Virus record (IMG/VR): IMGVR_UViG_3300009174_000250
Coordinates: 1-35,730 of that record
DNA length: 35,730 bases
Strand: one strand, 5' to 3'
Origin: a virus
A program made the translations under genes and the position numbers. A model generated the notes under the pieces. It had not been told where the DNA came from. It did no database searches and saw only the letters and a list, made by a program, of their open reading frames with translations. Positions 17,193 through 25,398 of this stretch are shown here, piece by piece. Positions within the stretch are counted from its first letter, which is position 1, and every line of letters starts with the position of its first letter.

Positions 17193-17827
17193 GATGCTGG
17201 CCCCCCGGTATTACCGCCGCCGTTCTGCACGTTGCCGTGATAATGGATGTGGATGATCACGCCGTTGGAGTTAAAGCTGCCACCGGTGTGGGTGATATTC
17301 CCGAACATTTCGCCGCCGTATTTGAGCAACAGTGAGCCGGCAATCAATTTATTGGTGCATTCCACGACGGGGGCATCCAGGGTGATCATCTGATTGGCCG
17401 TCACCACCACGACGTTGGCGGTGGCGCTAATCTTTTCAGATGCCTGAATATCGGCGTATTTCATGCCCTTTGCCGTCAGCGTGCCGTTTTCAGGTTCGTA
17501 CTCAATAACCGCACCGTCCGGGAAATCAAGGCGGACAGCATCGGGTGACGCCGAGGGGGCGGGATACTGATCTGAAAATATGCCCGGCAGTACAAAGCCA
17601 GTGGTCAAATCACCGAAGATGCTCAGCACGATCACCTGTTCGCCAACTGACGGGGCAGACCAAAAGCGCACGCGACCGGCACGCAGCGTCAACCAGTTCA
17701 ACCAGTCGGTTTCATTTTTCCCGATCTTCACGCGGCAGAGGCCTTTGGCCGTGTCCACTTCGGAGACGGTGCCAATGCGCACAATGTTAGCCAGGAGGCG
17801 TTTTAGTTCGGCGATGGATGCTTTCAT
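17189..17827 (-). CDS. V: Baseplate spike protein gpV
   Basis: A 212-residue cell-puncturing spike. An N-terminal OB fold (RIGTVSEVDTAKGLCRVKIG at 17-36; WLTLRAGRVRFWSAPSVGEQ) leads to a beta-helix with DFPDGAVIEYEPENGTLTAKG and a C-terminal tip NSNGVIIHIHYHGNVQNGGG, where the HxH residues probably bind iron as in P2 V. The frame is open to 17890, but ATG 17827 matches P2. There is no clear ribosome binding site, and the promoter geometry places the transcript start almost on the ATG. It heads the V-W-J-I-fibre operon. Confidence 0.94.
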   Translation of the reverse strand: MKASIAELKRLLANIVRIGTVSEVDTAKGLCRVKIGKNETDWLNWLTLRAGRVRFWSAPSVGEQVIVLSIFGDLTTGFVLPGIFSDQYPAPSASPDAVRLDFPDGAVIEYEPENGTLTAKGMKYADIQASEKISATANVVVVTANQMITLDAPVVECTNKLIAGSLLLKYGGEMFGNITHTGGSFNSNGVIIHIHYHGNVQNGGGNTGGPAS

Positions 17828-17872
17828 GTTGTCAGTGTGCCGCGTGCGGGCGCGTGGAGCATTTTGTGTGCT

Positions 17873-17892
17873 TTGTGCCAGCGATGGCACAA
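17873..17892 (-). promoter_or_regulatory. Ogr-binding dyad of late promoter PV
   Basis: TTGT-N12-ACAA with an extended perfect dyad TTGTGCC-N6-GGCACAA, upstream of V. At the spacing seen in PF and PO the -10 position reads CACACTG (17839-17833), which puts the start of RNA near 17826, at the V start codon. Confidence 0.83.
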
Positions 17893-17919
17893 GGCGGCGT
17901 GGTCAGTAAGGCGGGGTGA

Positions 17920-18375
17920 TTATTTAGCGATGTGTGTCAGCGCCAGATCCTTGATCCATTCAATATCGGCATCGGTGAAGCCCAACAACTGCCGGCGCGC
18001 ATAGCGCACGGTGGGGCCGTCTGGGCTGACTTTATCCCGCAGGCCGTAATGGTGGACGGCGGATAAATTGGTCACACCGGCGGCAAACGTTACGGCGGCT
18101 TCATCGGTGTTGGATTCGGTTTTCATAAAGCGTGCGGTGCGTAGCCGGGTAAACATTTTGCGGCGGATGCGCCCGTGCTTGTCCTGCCGTTTGTTTTTAC
18201 GCGGTATGTACGGCGAACCGTCCGGGTTCTTCTGTTCCTGGATGTGCTTTTGCTGACGCTGGCGCAACTCTTTGGCCACCTGGCGGGTGAATACCTGGCG
18301 CGATTGCGGGGAAAGCTGCTGTAGCAACACGGATAGCGTTTCGTCCAGCTTCTGGAAGTCACTTAAGCTGTCCAT
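17920..18375 (-). CDS. S: Tail completion protein gpS
   Basis: A 151-residue P2 gpS homologue required for completing the tail. The N-terminal helical part (DFQKLDETLSVLLQQLSPQS) and the basic middle (QKHIQEQKNPDGSPYIPRKN, then KMFTRLRTARFMKT) followed by VRYARRQLLGFTDADIEWIK near the C-terminus match the family. It overlaps R by 13 bases. Confidence 0.93.
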   Translation of the reverse strand: MDSLSDFQKLDETLSVLLQQLSPQSRQVFTRQVAKELRQRQQKHIQEQKNPDGSPYIPRKNKRQDKHGRIRRKMFTRLRTARFMKTESNTDEAAVTFAAGVTNLSAVHHYGLRDKVSPDGPTVRYARRQLLGFTDADIEWIKDLALTHIAK

Positions 18376-18830
18376 GTTGCCACCTTGCGGCCTTCCATCC
18401 AGATTTCATAACTGCTGAGGTTGCTCGGCGGTGGTGGCGGTTCATCCACATGCCTGACGTTCAGCTTGCCATTGTCCTCGCTGACGATCACACGTTCGGT
18501 CAGTTTCAGATCAATGCTGATATCCCGCGCGGCATTATTCAGGAAATCGGCTTCAAAGGTAAAGCCATCGCCGCGTTTATCCGGGTTGGCCATGATGTCG
18601 GGCTGATGGGTACGCAACCAATGCAGGATGGGCACGATCAACAGATTGGCGTCATCGGCATAGCTGGTCACGATAAGGTTCAGCGTGTACTGATATTCAA
18701 AGGACAGCGACGGGGCCAGGGTGGAATAAATCACCCCTTTATCGATAAAAATGTGCAGGCAATCGGGGTTTTGCTTCACGTACTTTACGGAACCGCTCAG
18801 GGCCGCGCGAAGTGAGTCCGGTTTTAACAT
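18363..18830 (-). CDS. R: Tail completion protein gpR
   Basis: A 155-residue homologue of P2 gpR, needed with gpS for tail joining. MLKPDSLRAALSGSVKYVKQ at the N-terminus and SLSFEYQYTLNLIVTSYADD near 41-60 are typical. It starts eight bases after the lysB stop codon. Confidence 0.92.
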   Translation of the reverse strand: MLKPDSLRAALSGSVKYVKQNPDCLHIFIDKGVIYSTLAPSLSFEYQYTLNLIVTSYADDANLLIVPILHWLRTHQPDIMANPDKRGDGFTFEADFLNNAARDISIDLKLTERVIVSEDNGKLNVRHVDEPPPPPSNLSSYEIWMEGRKVATWTA

Positions 18831-18838
18831 GATCGCTC

Positions 18839-19276
18839 CTACGGTTGCGCCAGGCAGACATTGCGGATGTAGTCTTGTAAGCCCGCTATTTGGCTGCTGG
18901 CGGTTTCGATTCGACTTCTGAGGGTGAAATAATCCCGCTGAGCGGCGTCAGTAAGTCGGGGGCCGTCTGCATCAGCCAGGCTGGCGGCGGTGGCGGTTGG
19001 ACACGTGGCGCTGAGCCGCATCCGGCGACGACCATCGGCAACATCACGCTGCAAATCATCAATTTTACTTTTCGCATCGGTTAATTCCCGGCTTCGGTTT
19101 TCGTCTATGGCAGCAACAGCACGCTGCGTCTTGTTTTGCCAATCAATCTGGCGGGTCAGCTTACCGTTGGCATCCTGCAATGTGTCGCGAACCTGGCGCA
19201 GCCCCTGATTGCTGTAGAACAGGAAGGCTAGCAGGCAGAGCAGGATCAGGACGATGGCGGCAATCATACGGGTCAT
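18839..19276 (-). CDS. lysB: Inner-membrane spanin subunit (LysB, Rz-like)
   Basis: A 145-residue i-spanin. An N-terminal transmembrane helix (MIAAIVLILLCLLAFLFY, about 4-21) is followed by a long charged coiled coil (about 25-85) reaching into the periplasm. It pairs with the small lipoprotein encoded within it to fuse inner and outer membranes at lysis. The start overlaps the endolysin stop codon by ATGA. Confidence 0.9.
   Translation of the reverse strand: MTRMIAAIVLILLCLLAFLFYSNQGLRQVRDTLQDANGKLTRQIDWQNKTQRAVAAIDENRSRELTDAKSKIDDLQRDVADGRRRMRLSATCPTATAASLADADGPRLTDAAQRDYFTLRSRIETASSQIAGLQDYIRNVCLAQP
18886..19077 (-). CDS. lysC: Outer-membrane spanin lipoprotein (LysC, Rz1-like), embedded in lysB
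   Basis: A 63-residue lipoprotein read in another frame wholly inside lysB. It has a signal peptide with Arg2-Lys3-Lys5, a hydrophobic stretch and the lipobox VVAGC, so Cys20 should be acylated. The mature part is proline-rich (RVQPPPPPAW), as in Rz1. The nested layout is usual for Rz/Rz1 and P2 lysB/lysC pairs, which supports translation of this short frame. Confidence 0.87.
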   Translation of the reverse strand: MRKVKLMICSVMLPMVVAGCGSAPRVQPPPPPAWLMQTAPDLLTPLSGIISPSEVESKPPAAK

Positions 19277-19758
19277 TTTTGCCCCCAGGTGCAGACCTCA
19301 TGCTCTATATCGCGGCGGTTCATCAGGCCTTTCCACGGTTTACCGCCGGCGTAAATCCACTGGCGGAGGCCAGCACACGCGCCGGCTGTGTCGCCTGCGT
19401 TCAGCTTGCGCAGCAGAGAGGAATGCTCGAAAGCGTAAACCCCCACGCTGTAGCTGAAACTGATCAGCGCGGCTTTCTGGTATTCCGTCGCCGGAACCTT
19501 TACCGATCGCTCAACCGAACGGGAAAAGGGGATCAGGTCTTTATCCAGCATGGCTTTGCATTGCGCCAGGCTGTAGCGCTTTCCGGGGATAATGTCGGGG
19601 CCGGTGTGGCCATAGCAGACTGTCAACACGCCTGCGACGTCACGATAAGGCTCAAGCCTGACGCCTTCCAGTTCAGGGATCATTAATGTGGCGATCGCCA
19701 GCGCACCAGTACCGGCAGCGCCAAGTAAACTTTTCCGCAAGGTAGGTGACATCGCCAT
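19273..19758 (-). CDS. Endolysin, T4-lysozyme type (probable SAR endolysin)
   Basis: A 161-residue glycoside hydrolase family 24 muramidase that cuts peptidoglycan. The catalytic triad fits E-x8-D-x5-T: Glu31, Asp40 and Thr46 in the segment ELEGVRLEPYRDVAGVLTVC YGHT. A weakly hydrophobic, Ala/Gly-rich N-terminus (LLGAAGTGALAIATLMIP, 11-28) looks like a signal-arrest-release anchor, so export may rely on Sec rather than on the holin. P2 itself has K at this position. The start overlaps the holin stop codon (TAATG); a second in-frame ATG lies at 19752. Confidence 0.93.
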   Translation of the reverse strand: MAMSPTLRKSLLGAAGTGALAIATLMIPELEGVRLEPYRDVAGVLTVCYGHTGPDIIPGKRYSLAQCKAMLDKDLIPFSRSVERSVKVPATEYQKAALISFSYSVGVYAFEHSSLLRKLNAGDTAGACAGLRQWIYAGGKPWKGLMNRRDIEHEVCTWGQK

Positions 19759-20024
19759 TATTCGGCCTCCTTACGGAACAGGCGGCGCTTTACCGGCGGT
19801 TCGGTGATGATCCCGGCGCTTACCCCTTTTTCATAGGCTTTGGTGCGCCGCCAGTCGAAATAGGTCTGTGTGAGATAGGTGATCAGACCCAGGATAAAAC
19901 CGCCGATCACCGCAACCTGATTCCAGTCCACATGGCGGAACCAGTCGACCAGACCGCCGGTGCAGAGTCCGCCGGCAATGCAGTAGTTAAGACCGGCGGC
20001 AAGTTTTTCCGTCATAATTTTCAT
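19758..20024 (-). CDS. Holin
   Basis: An 88-residue membrane protein. Two hydrophobic segments, GLNYCIAGGLCTGGLVDWF (about 11-29) and VAVIGGFILGLITYLTQTYF (about 37-56), are followed by a basic cytoplasmic tail ending KRRLFRKEAE. Size, topology and the place just before the endolysin fit a class II holin. GGAGGTGGAG is a strong ribosome binding site before ATG 20024. Confidence 0.9.
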   Translation of the reverse strand: MKIMTEKLAAGLNYCIAGGLCTGGLVDWFRHVDWNQVAVIGGFILGLITYLTQTYFDWRRTKAYEKGVSAGIITEPPVKRRLFRKEAE

Positions 20025-20048
20025 TCTCCACCTCCCGCCCGCAGGGGG

Positions 20049-20252
20049 TTAATCCCATAATTGAAGGGTTTGCACCGATGCGGCCTGAATGATATCCGGC
20101 ATGTCTACCGGGCAACCGTGGGGCAGAATTGGCCCCCGCTCGGCCAGGCCCGGATTGCTCAGCAATACCTGCTCGGTGACGCCCTGTGTTTTGCCGTAAT
20201 AGCGCTGGCACAGTGCATCAACGGTGTCGCCCTGATGCGCATAGACTTTCAT
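20049..20252 (-). CDS. X: Tail protein gpX
   Basis: A 67-residue LysM-like tail protein with the same length as P2 gpX and matching segments: QGDTVDALCQRYYGKTQGV and NPGLAERGPILPHG. It probably joins the baseplate hub. It overlaps the stop codon of L by one base. Confidence 0.95.
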   Translation of the reverse strand: MKVYAHQGDTVDALCQRYYGKTQGVTEQVLLSNPGLAERGPILPHGCPVDMPDIIQAASVQTLQLWD

Positions 20253-20773
20253 CAGATCAACTCAATCGTCATGCGCGGCAGTGCCTGGCAATCATTTATG
20301 GCCCAATCCGCATCGCGGCGCAGGTCGTCAACGGTTGGCTCCAGCGATTCGGCCCGCTTGTTGCCTGAATTAGTGGCGTCAAAGCTGCGAAAACGCTCGG
20401 TAAGGCTGGCCTGTGTCAGACAAAACACCGCGCGGCGGTAAAGCTGTACGCGGGTGCTCTCATCATCCAGACGGTCGGCAGGAACCTGATCCAACTCGCT
20501 ATAGCCCGCGCTTTGCTGCTGTTTTCGCCAGTTGGCCAGGCGATCGTTAACTTCATTGATGGCATTGCGGGCAGCTTCCAGCAGGCGCGGCTGTGTGATC
20601 GTGCCGTCCTGGCGCATATCTTCCCGGTACTGTTCCAGGTCGATATCCGGCCAGAAACCCGTATTTTTGATCACTGTGCTGACCGGTGGCACGGGAGCCG
20701 GTGTTACATCAATTTCCAGATTGTTGCCGGGGTTCTGGTCGCCCGGTGCGGGTTCAATTGCTATGCTGACCAT
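20252..20773 (-). CDS. L: Head completion protein gpL
   Basis: A 173-residue homologue of P2 gpL, the head-tail connector. The segment FWPDIDLEQYREDMRQDGTI near 42-61 and the region VQLYRRAVFCLTQASLTERF near 107-126 agree with the family. It comes after M, with a GC-rich hairpin between them. Confidence 0.93.
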   Translation of the reverse strand: MVSIAIEPAPGDQNPGNNLEIDVTPAPVPPVSTVIKNTGFWPDIDLEQYREDMRQDGTITQPRLLEAARNAINEVNDRLANWRKQQQSAGYSELDQVPADRLDDESTRVQLYRRAVFCLTQASLTERFRSFDATNSGNKRAESLEPTVDDLRRDADWAINDCQALPRMTIELI

Positions 20774-20792
20774 GGTTTTTTCTCTGTGAGTC

Positions 20793-20849
20793 GGGCGGTG
20801 GACGGGAGCGTTGATGCGGTTAAAACCTGTCGCGGCTCCCGTGCCGCCC
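20793..20849. other. Long imperfect hairpin between M and L
   Basis: Two nested stems: ACGGGAGC (20802-20809) with GCTCCCGT (20835-20842), and GGGCGG (20793-20798) with CCGCCC (20844-20849). No T tract follows, so it is not a plain terminator. It fills the only sizeable gap in the capsid operon and may be an RNA-processing or partial attenuation site that lowers expression downstream of the abundant capsid gene; this is inferred. Confidence 0.5.
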
Positions 20850-20866
20850 TCGCCGGGGGCGATTCG

Positions 20867-21523
20867 TTAACTTCCTGCCTGAATGATTTTTTCCAACTGC
20901 TTGATATCCGTTTTCACGCCAGAGTTTTCATCTTTGAGCAGGGCTTTTTTTAATGTGTCCAGGGCAAGCACGTTGTCACCGTCTTGACGCAGGGCATACC
21001 CTGCGAATTTATACAGCCGGGCTTTGACCTTGTCCGGCATATCCTGCCCTGTGAGCAACTGCTGAGCGCGGAGTAACTGCGCGGTATCCAGCGGCTTATT
21101 GGCCGTCATGCTGCGTTGTGCGGCGGCGGCCAACTCTTCGGCAATCAGGCAACCGGTAGAACGTTCGAAACCGTCCGGGGCAACCAAATCATGCTTGAGA
21201 GCGTATTCGCCGATATTCAGCGCGGTTTCCATGTCGCCCACGTCCAGCAACCAGACCAGCACGCGCATCAGAATGGCGTCCTGCCTGCCGGCATCACTTT
21301 GCAGCACACCGGCCACCCACGGCATGTAAGTGGGGATCATGCTGCGTTTCAGTTCCGCCTTAGTGTCGTGGGACTCAACACCGCTCAGCCTGGCCAAGTC
21401 CTGCTGCATCTTGAACAGCAGCAGGTCATAGTTGCCCAGGTGACTCAGGCTGGCCGCCTCACTCAGCGAGGAGGATTGCTGCGCAGCGATATATTGCTTA
21501 TGCCTGCGTGCCGGGCTGGTCAT
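20867..21523 (-). CDS. M: Terminase small subunit gpM
   Basis: A 218-residue P2 gpM homologue, which recognises cos and with gpP packages DNA. MTSPARRHKQYIAAQQ at the start and the helical middle LFKMQQDLARLSGVESHDTK, YMPWVAGVLQSDAGRQDAIL (near 70-89) follow the family. Located between N and L as in P2. Confidence 0.94.
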   Translation of the reverse strand: MTSPARRHKQYIAAQQSSSLSEAASLSHLGNYDLLLFKMQQDLARLSGVESHDTKAELKRSMIPTYMPWVAGVLQSDAGRQDAILMRVLVWLLDVGDMETALNIGEYALKHDLVAPDGFERSTGCLIAEELAAAAQRSMTANKPLDTAQLLRAQQLLTGQDMPDKVKARLYKFAGYALRQDGDNVLALDTLKKALLKDENSGVKTDIKQLEKIIQAGS

Positions 21524-21526
21524 GGA

Positions 21527-22585
21527 TTAACCCTCCGTCGGTGCCGGAGCGGCTGGTTTCAGGATGTTGATGTTTTCGATCAGCGCGGCGCATTGGTAGT
21601 CTTCCACCACATACGCCTCGTTGACCGATTCGTAGTTTTCAATGCGATCGCGTTTCGGGTTGTCGATGATGTGGCGGCGACGGGTGCCGTCCTGCCAGTA
21701 AATCGACAGGTTATCCAGACGGGTGATCAGAATGGTGTTATCCGGGAAGGAAGGGACGCGCACCGCCTGCAACCCACCGATGCGTTTTTGCGAGATAATG
21801 ACGTCCGCCGCCAGCATTTCGCTGTTTTCCTGCTCTTTGTTGACGATCGGGAAGTATTTATCCGCCAGCAGGGAGCGTCCGACGATGGCGACCAACTCGG
21901 TGTCGTCTTGGAACCAGGCGGCGATCAGTTCGTTGACGGCATCCATAACGAGGGCGTCCAGGTTGTGATAGTCGCCAGTTTTGCCGATGCGGATTTTTTC
22001 TGACACGACAGCGCCCGCCTCATCCAAAATCTTTGACATCACCTGATCCGGCGCGCCTTTGCGGATTTTTTCCAGCCAGCCAATATTCACGTCCTGCAAC
22101 AGCTTGTTGACGGTGAAATCGGATGTTCTTGCACGTTTAGTTCCGTTCCAGCCGATCATGATGCGATCCAGCGCCTGGCGTTTCACAATCTGGTTGCGAA
22201 TTTTTACCTGAAAATCCTTAAATTTGGCCCATGAATCCAGTTTTGAATACTTCAATGCGGTATCAAAGTTGGTCTGGGTACACATGTAGCCTTGTTCATC
22301 CAGATTGGTTGGATCGATGGGTTCACGGTCTTTTTCATCGGTGTTGGTAGTGCTGGCAACCGGGCGATCAATTCCCAGGCCGATTTTGTCACCGCTTTGT
22401 TCATCAACCGGTACAATATTGATTGTTTTCAGGAAACCGCTGCTTTCCTGGATTTTTTCTTCCAGGGTTTGGCTGACAGATGGCTCCACGGTGAACTTTC
22501 CCGCCACATCCAGGGCATCAATGCCGTTGATGGCGGCAATCTGGTTCACATACTTCTTGTACTGCTCACGGGTTACTTTTCTCAT
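21527..22585 (-). CDS. N: Major capsid protein gpN
   Basis: A 352-residue major capsid precursor of the P2 family. RKVTREQYKKYVNQIAAING at 2-21, SSGFLKTINIVPVDEQSGDK (about 48-67) and DRIMIGWNGTKRARTSD near 140-156 are hallmarks. In P2 the first 31 residues are removed by gpO. It lies between O and M. Confidence 0.96.
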   Translation of the reverse strand: MRKVTREQYKKYVNQIAAINGIDALDVAGKFTVEPSVSQTLEEKIQESSGFLKTINIVPVDEQSGDKIGLGIDRPVASTTNTDEKDREPIDPTNLDEQGYMCTQTNFDTALKYSKLDSWAKFKDFQVKIRNQIVKRQALDRIMIGWNGTKRARTSDFTVNKLLQDVNIGWLEKIRKGAPDQVMSKILDEAGAVVSEKIRIGKTGDYHNLDALVMDAVNELIAAWFQDDTELVAIVGRSLLADKYFPIVNKEQENSEMLAADVIISQKRIGGLQAVRVPSFPDNTILITRLDNLSIYWQDGTRRRHIIDNPKRDRIENYESVNEAYVVEDYQCAALIENINILKPAAPAPTEG

Positions 22586-22640
22586 TTCTCTTTTCCTTTA
22601 ATCGGCTAGAACGGTGCTACCACCGCCTGTAATTGATTGC

Positions 22641-23438
22641 TTAACAGTCGGTTAGCTCAGCGCTTTCGCCACCCGTTGACAGTTCGCGGCGTTTGTCGCT
22701 GCGGTCGGTGGTGCTGAGTTTGGTTTCCAGCCCAGAAAATGCCGTTTCGCTGGCGGTCAGTCGGTCTGTCAGCTTTTGAATGGTGTCTTTCATGCCATCC
22801 AGACCGGAAAGTTTTTCCTCGGCCTGCTGCTGCTTTTCGGCGACCAACTCCACGGCCTGATGAACGTCGATAAAGCGTGCATCATCAGAGGCCTGTCGTT
22901 TGCCGAACATGGCTTTAATGCTGGCGAGCAGGTTTGGTTTTTCGGTTTCCGATGTTTCGAATTCGAGGGTGGTTTCTTCTGCGGCAGAGAAAAACAGACC
23001 TTGCTGCGCCAGGTGATTTGAGCTGAATTTCATTGCTTCACTGCCGAGTGATGCAGGGTTATCCGTGAACGCGAGGCCGGTCAGATAGGCTTTGTTGGTA
23101 TCTGCGAATTTTTCGTAATACTCAATGCTGGTGAAAATCTTCTGACGCTTATTGTTCAACTCCACCAGGCCATCCGTTGCATCAACCTTGGCGTAGAGCG
23201 CCAACTTACCTTTCAACGGGCCATCGCTGATTTCATCGGTACTCAGGGCTAGCACATCGCCATAAGCACAGAAGGTGCTGTCAGGGAAAATGCTCAGGTA
23301 ATGCTCAAGGTTGACGCGTGCAGGTTTGAATTGCTGATTATAGGTTTCGGCTATCTCTTTGATGTGCTGGCGCTGGATCTGACGGCCATCACTGGTTGCC
23401 CCCTCGACGGCGACACGGAAAGATTTTGAAATTGGCAT
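22641..23438 (-). CDS. O: Capsid scaffold and maturation protease gpO
   Basis: A 265-residue scaffold with an N-terminal serine protease and a coiled-coil C-terminal scaffold half, as in P2 O. The triad corresponds to Asp17 (in TSDGR), His46 (in NLEHY) and Ser104 (in FTSIE), equivalent to P2 Asp19, His48 and Ser107. The conserved RQASDDARFIDVHQAVELV stretch precedes the coiled coil. ATG 23438 matches the family N-terminus PISKSFRVAVEG; the frame is open up to 23522, but that region holds the promoter. It heads the O-to-S operon. Confidence 0.94.
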   Translation of the reverse strand: MPISKSFRVAVEGATSDGRQIQRQHIKEIAETYNQQFKPARVNLEHYLSIFPDSTFCAYGDVLALSTDEISDGPLKGKLALYAKVDATDGLVELNNKRQKIFTSIEYYEKFADTNKAYLTGLAFTDNPASLGSEAMKFSSNHLAQQGLFFSAAEETTLEFETSETEKPNLLASIKAMFGKRQASDDARFIDVHQAVELVAEKQQQAEEKLSGLDGMKDTIQKLTDRLTASETAFSGLETKLSTTDRSDKRRELSTGGESAELTDC

Positions 23439-23532
23439 TGGATAAGCCCCGATCATGTAAGCGAATGTGGCCGGTGTTGGCCGTGTTTGGCTTATGGTGG
23501 CCGGGGGCTGGAATGGGGACAACGCAGCGGCC

Positions 23533-23552
23533 TTGTGTGGTCAATGGTACAA
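23533..23552. promoter_or_regulatory. Ogr-binding dyad shared by divergent late promoters PO and PP
   Basis: TTGT-N12-ACAA between the divergent genes O and P. On the O side CACCATA (23499-23493) starts 33 bases from the dyad, exactly as at PF. On the P side, the same spacing gives TAGCCTT (23586-23592), a poorer -10. Transcription starts near 23486 (for O) and near 23599 (for P) would leave leaders of about 48 and 30 bases. No second dyad is seen, so one site may serve both directions. Confidence 0.82.
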
Positions 23553-23628
23553 GGTGCATTAAGGGTGTTGGCGGTAGCGGGTAGGTAGCCTTTCGGCATT
23601 GAAACGTTGAATTTCAGGCTGATTGCAC

Positions 23629-25398
23629 ATGAACGCTATTACTATCAGTGCCGATTTGGATCCCCGTCGTCAAGCTATGTATCTCTACTGGCAGGGGCTG
23701 CGAGTGGCCCGCATCGCCGAGATGATCGGGGAGAAGTCCGTCACGGTACACAGTTGGAAACGCCGCGACAAGTGGGACGATTACGGCCCACTCGACCAGA
23801 TGCAAATCACGACCGCCGCCCGCTACTGTCAGTTAATCCTGAAACCGGAGAAGGAAGGGCGCGATCTTAAAGAAATTGACCTATTGGCCCGTCAGGCGGA
23901 GCGACACGCCCGCATAGGGAAATACAACGGCGGCGGGAATGAGGCGGATCTTAACCCCAACATTGCCGCCCGTAACGCTGGCCCGCGCAGGCGCACGCAG
24001 AAAAATGCCTTTACGGATGAGCAACACACCCGGCTGAAAGAAATCTTTTTGGAACAGATGTTTGAGTATCAGCGAAGTTGGTATCAGGCCGGACTGTCGA
24101 AAGAATTCCGCATTCGCAACATTCTGAAAAGTCGCCAAATCGGTGCAACCTACTATTTTGCCCGTGAAGCCCTGATCGACGCTCTGGACACGGGGCGTAA
24201 TCAGATGTTTGTTTCTGCCTCAAAAGCACAGGCGCACCAGTTCAAAAACTACATCATGGCCTTTGCCCAGGAGGTTGATGTTGAGCTGCGCGGGGAAACT
24301 ATCATTCTGCCAAACGCGGCGGAAATGCACTTCTTAGGCACCAACTCCAACACCGCCCAGGGGCGACCGGGCAACCTGTATCTGGATGAGTATTTTTGGA
24401 TACCTGGCTTTAAGAAGTTGCGCCGGGCTGCATCGGGCATGGCGTCGCAAACGCGCTACCGTTCAACGTACTTTTCCACACCGTCCAGCATGACCCATGA
24501 AGCCTATTCATTCTGGAATGGCACGCTGTTTAACAAGGGCAAATCGAAGGACAGACGTCGGGAAATTGACGTTAGCTATAAACGTCTGGCCAGCGGCCTG
24601 CTCTGTGAAGATAAGCAGTTTCGCCAGATTGTCACCATTGAGGATGCGTTACGCGGTGGCTGTGACCTGTTTGATCTGGATGAATTGCGCGAAGAGAACA
24701 GCGATGAAGACTTTGAAAACCTGTTCATGTGCAATTTCATTGATGATACCGCGTCGGTGTTCCCGATGGGGGAAATGCAGCGTTGCATGGTCGACAGTTG
24801 GGAGCACTGGACGGACGTTAAACCCTTCGCATTGCGCCCGGTGGCGGCGCGGGAAGTCTGGATTGGTTATGACCCTGCCAGTTCTGAAAACGGCGACAGC
24901 GCAGGTTGTGCGGTTATCTTGCCGCCGTTGATTGCCGGCGGCAAGTTCCGCGTGCTGGAGCGCCATCAATGGCGCGGCATGGATTTTTCCGCCCAGGCCA
25001 AAAATATCAAGGCGCTGACCGAGCGCTATAACGTGACCTATATCGGCATCGATAACACCGGCCTTGGCCGCGCGGTGTCGCAACTGGTGCGCCAATTCTT
25101 CCCGGCGGTTAATGCCATCAACTACAGCCTGGAAATGAAAACCGATCTGGTACTGAAAGCCCGCGATGTGATCCGCTCTGGTCGTCTGGAGTTTGACGCC
25201 GGTGCGCTGGATATCGCCCAGGCGTTTATGTCCATCCGCAAGCAGATGACCGCAACGGGCCGGCGGGCAACCTATGTCACCAGTCGTGCCGAAGGTGTTA
25301 GCCACGGTGATGTGGCCTGGGCGGTCATGCACGCCTTATTCAATGAACCGCTCGAAGGGGCAACCGGTAGCAATACAGGTTTTATGGAGATTTTTTAA
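23629..25398 (+). CDS. P: Terminase large subunit gpP
   Basis: A 589-residue packaging motor. An N-terminal helix-turn-helix region (VARIAEMIGEKSVTVHSWKR) starts near residue 26. The ATPase part has the Walker-A-like SRQIGATY (168-175). The RNase-H-like nuclease part carries IGYDPASSENGDSAG, YIGIDNTGLGRAVSQLV and EGVSHGDVAWAVMHAL with the expected acidic residues. ATG 23629 is preferred over an upstream TTG at 23623. It lies directly before Q. Confidence 0.95.
   Translation: MNAITISADLDPRRQAMYLYWQGLRVARIAEMIGEKSVTVHSWKRRDKWDDYGPLDQMQITTAARYCQLILKPEKEGRDLKEIDLLARQAERHARIGKYNGGGNEADLNPNIAARNAGPRRRTQKNAFTDEQHTRLKEIFLEQMFEYQRSWYQAGLSKEFRIRNILKSRQIGATYYFAREALIDALDTGRNQMFVSASKAQAHQFKNYIMAFAQEVDVELRGETIILPNAAEMHFLGTNSNTAQGRPGNLYLDEYFWIPGFKKLRRAASGMASQTRYRSTYFSTPSSMTHEAYSFWNGTLFNKGKSKDRRREIDVSYKRLASGLLCEDKQFRQIVTIEDALRGGCDLFDLDELREENSDEDFENLFMCNFIDDTASVFPMGEMQRCMVDSWEHWTDVKPFALRPVAAREVWIGYDPASSENGDSAGCAVILPPLIAGGKFRVLERHQWRGMDFSAQAKNIKALTERYNVTYIGIDNTGLGRAVSQLVRQFFPAVNAINYSLEMKTDLVLKARDVIRSGRLEFDAGALDIAQAFMSIRKQMTATGRRATYVTSRAEGVSHGDVAWAVMHALFNEPLEGATGSNTGFMEIF

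Noticed and set aside
21116-22003. Plus-strand open frame of 295 codons opposite M and N
   Set aside because: Low-complexity antisense translation of the capsid gene; M and N are clear homologues on the other strand.
24649-25332. Minus-strand open frame of 227 codons opposite P
   Set aside because: Shadow of the terminase gene; no recognisable domain or ribosome binding site.
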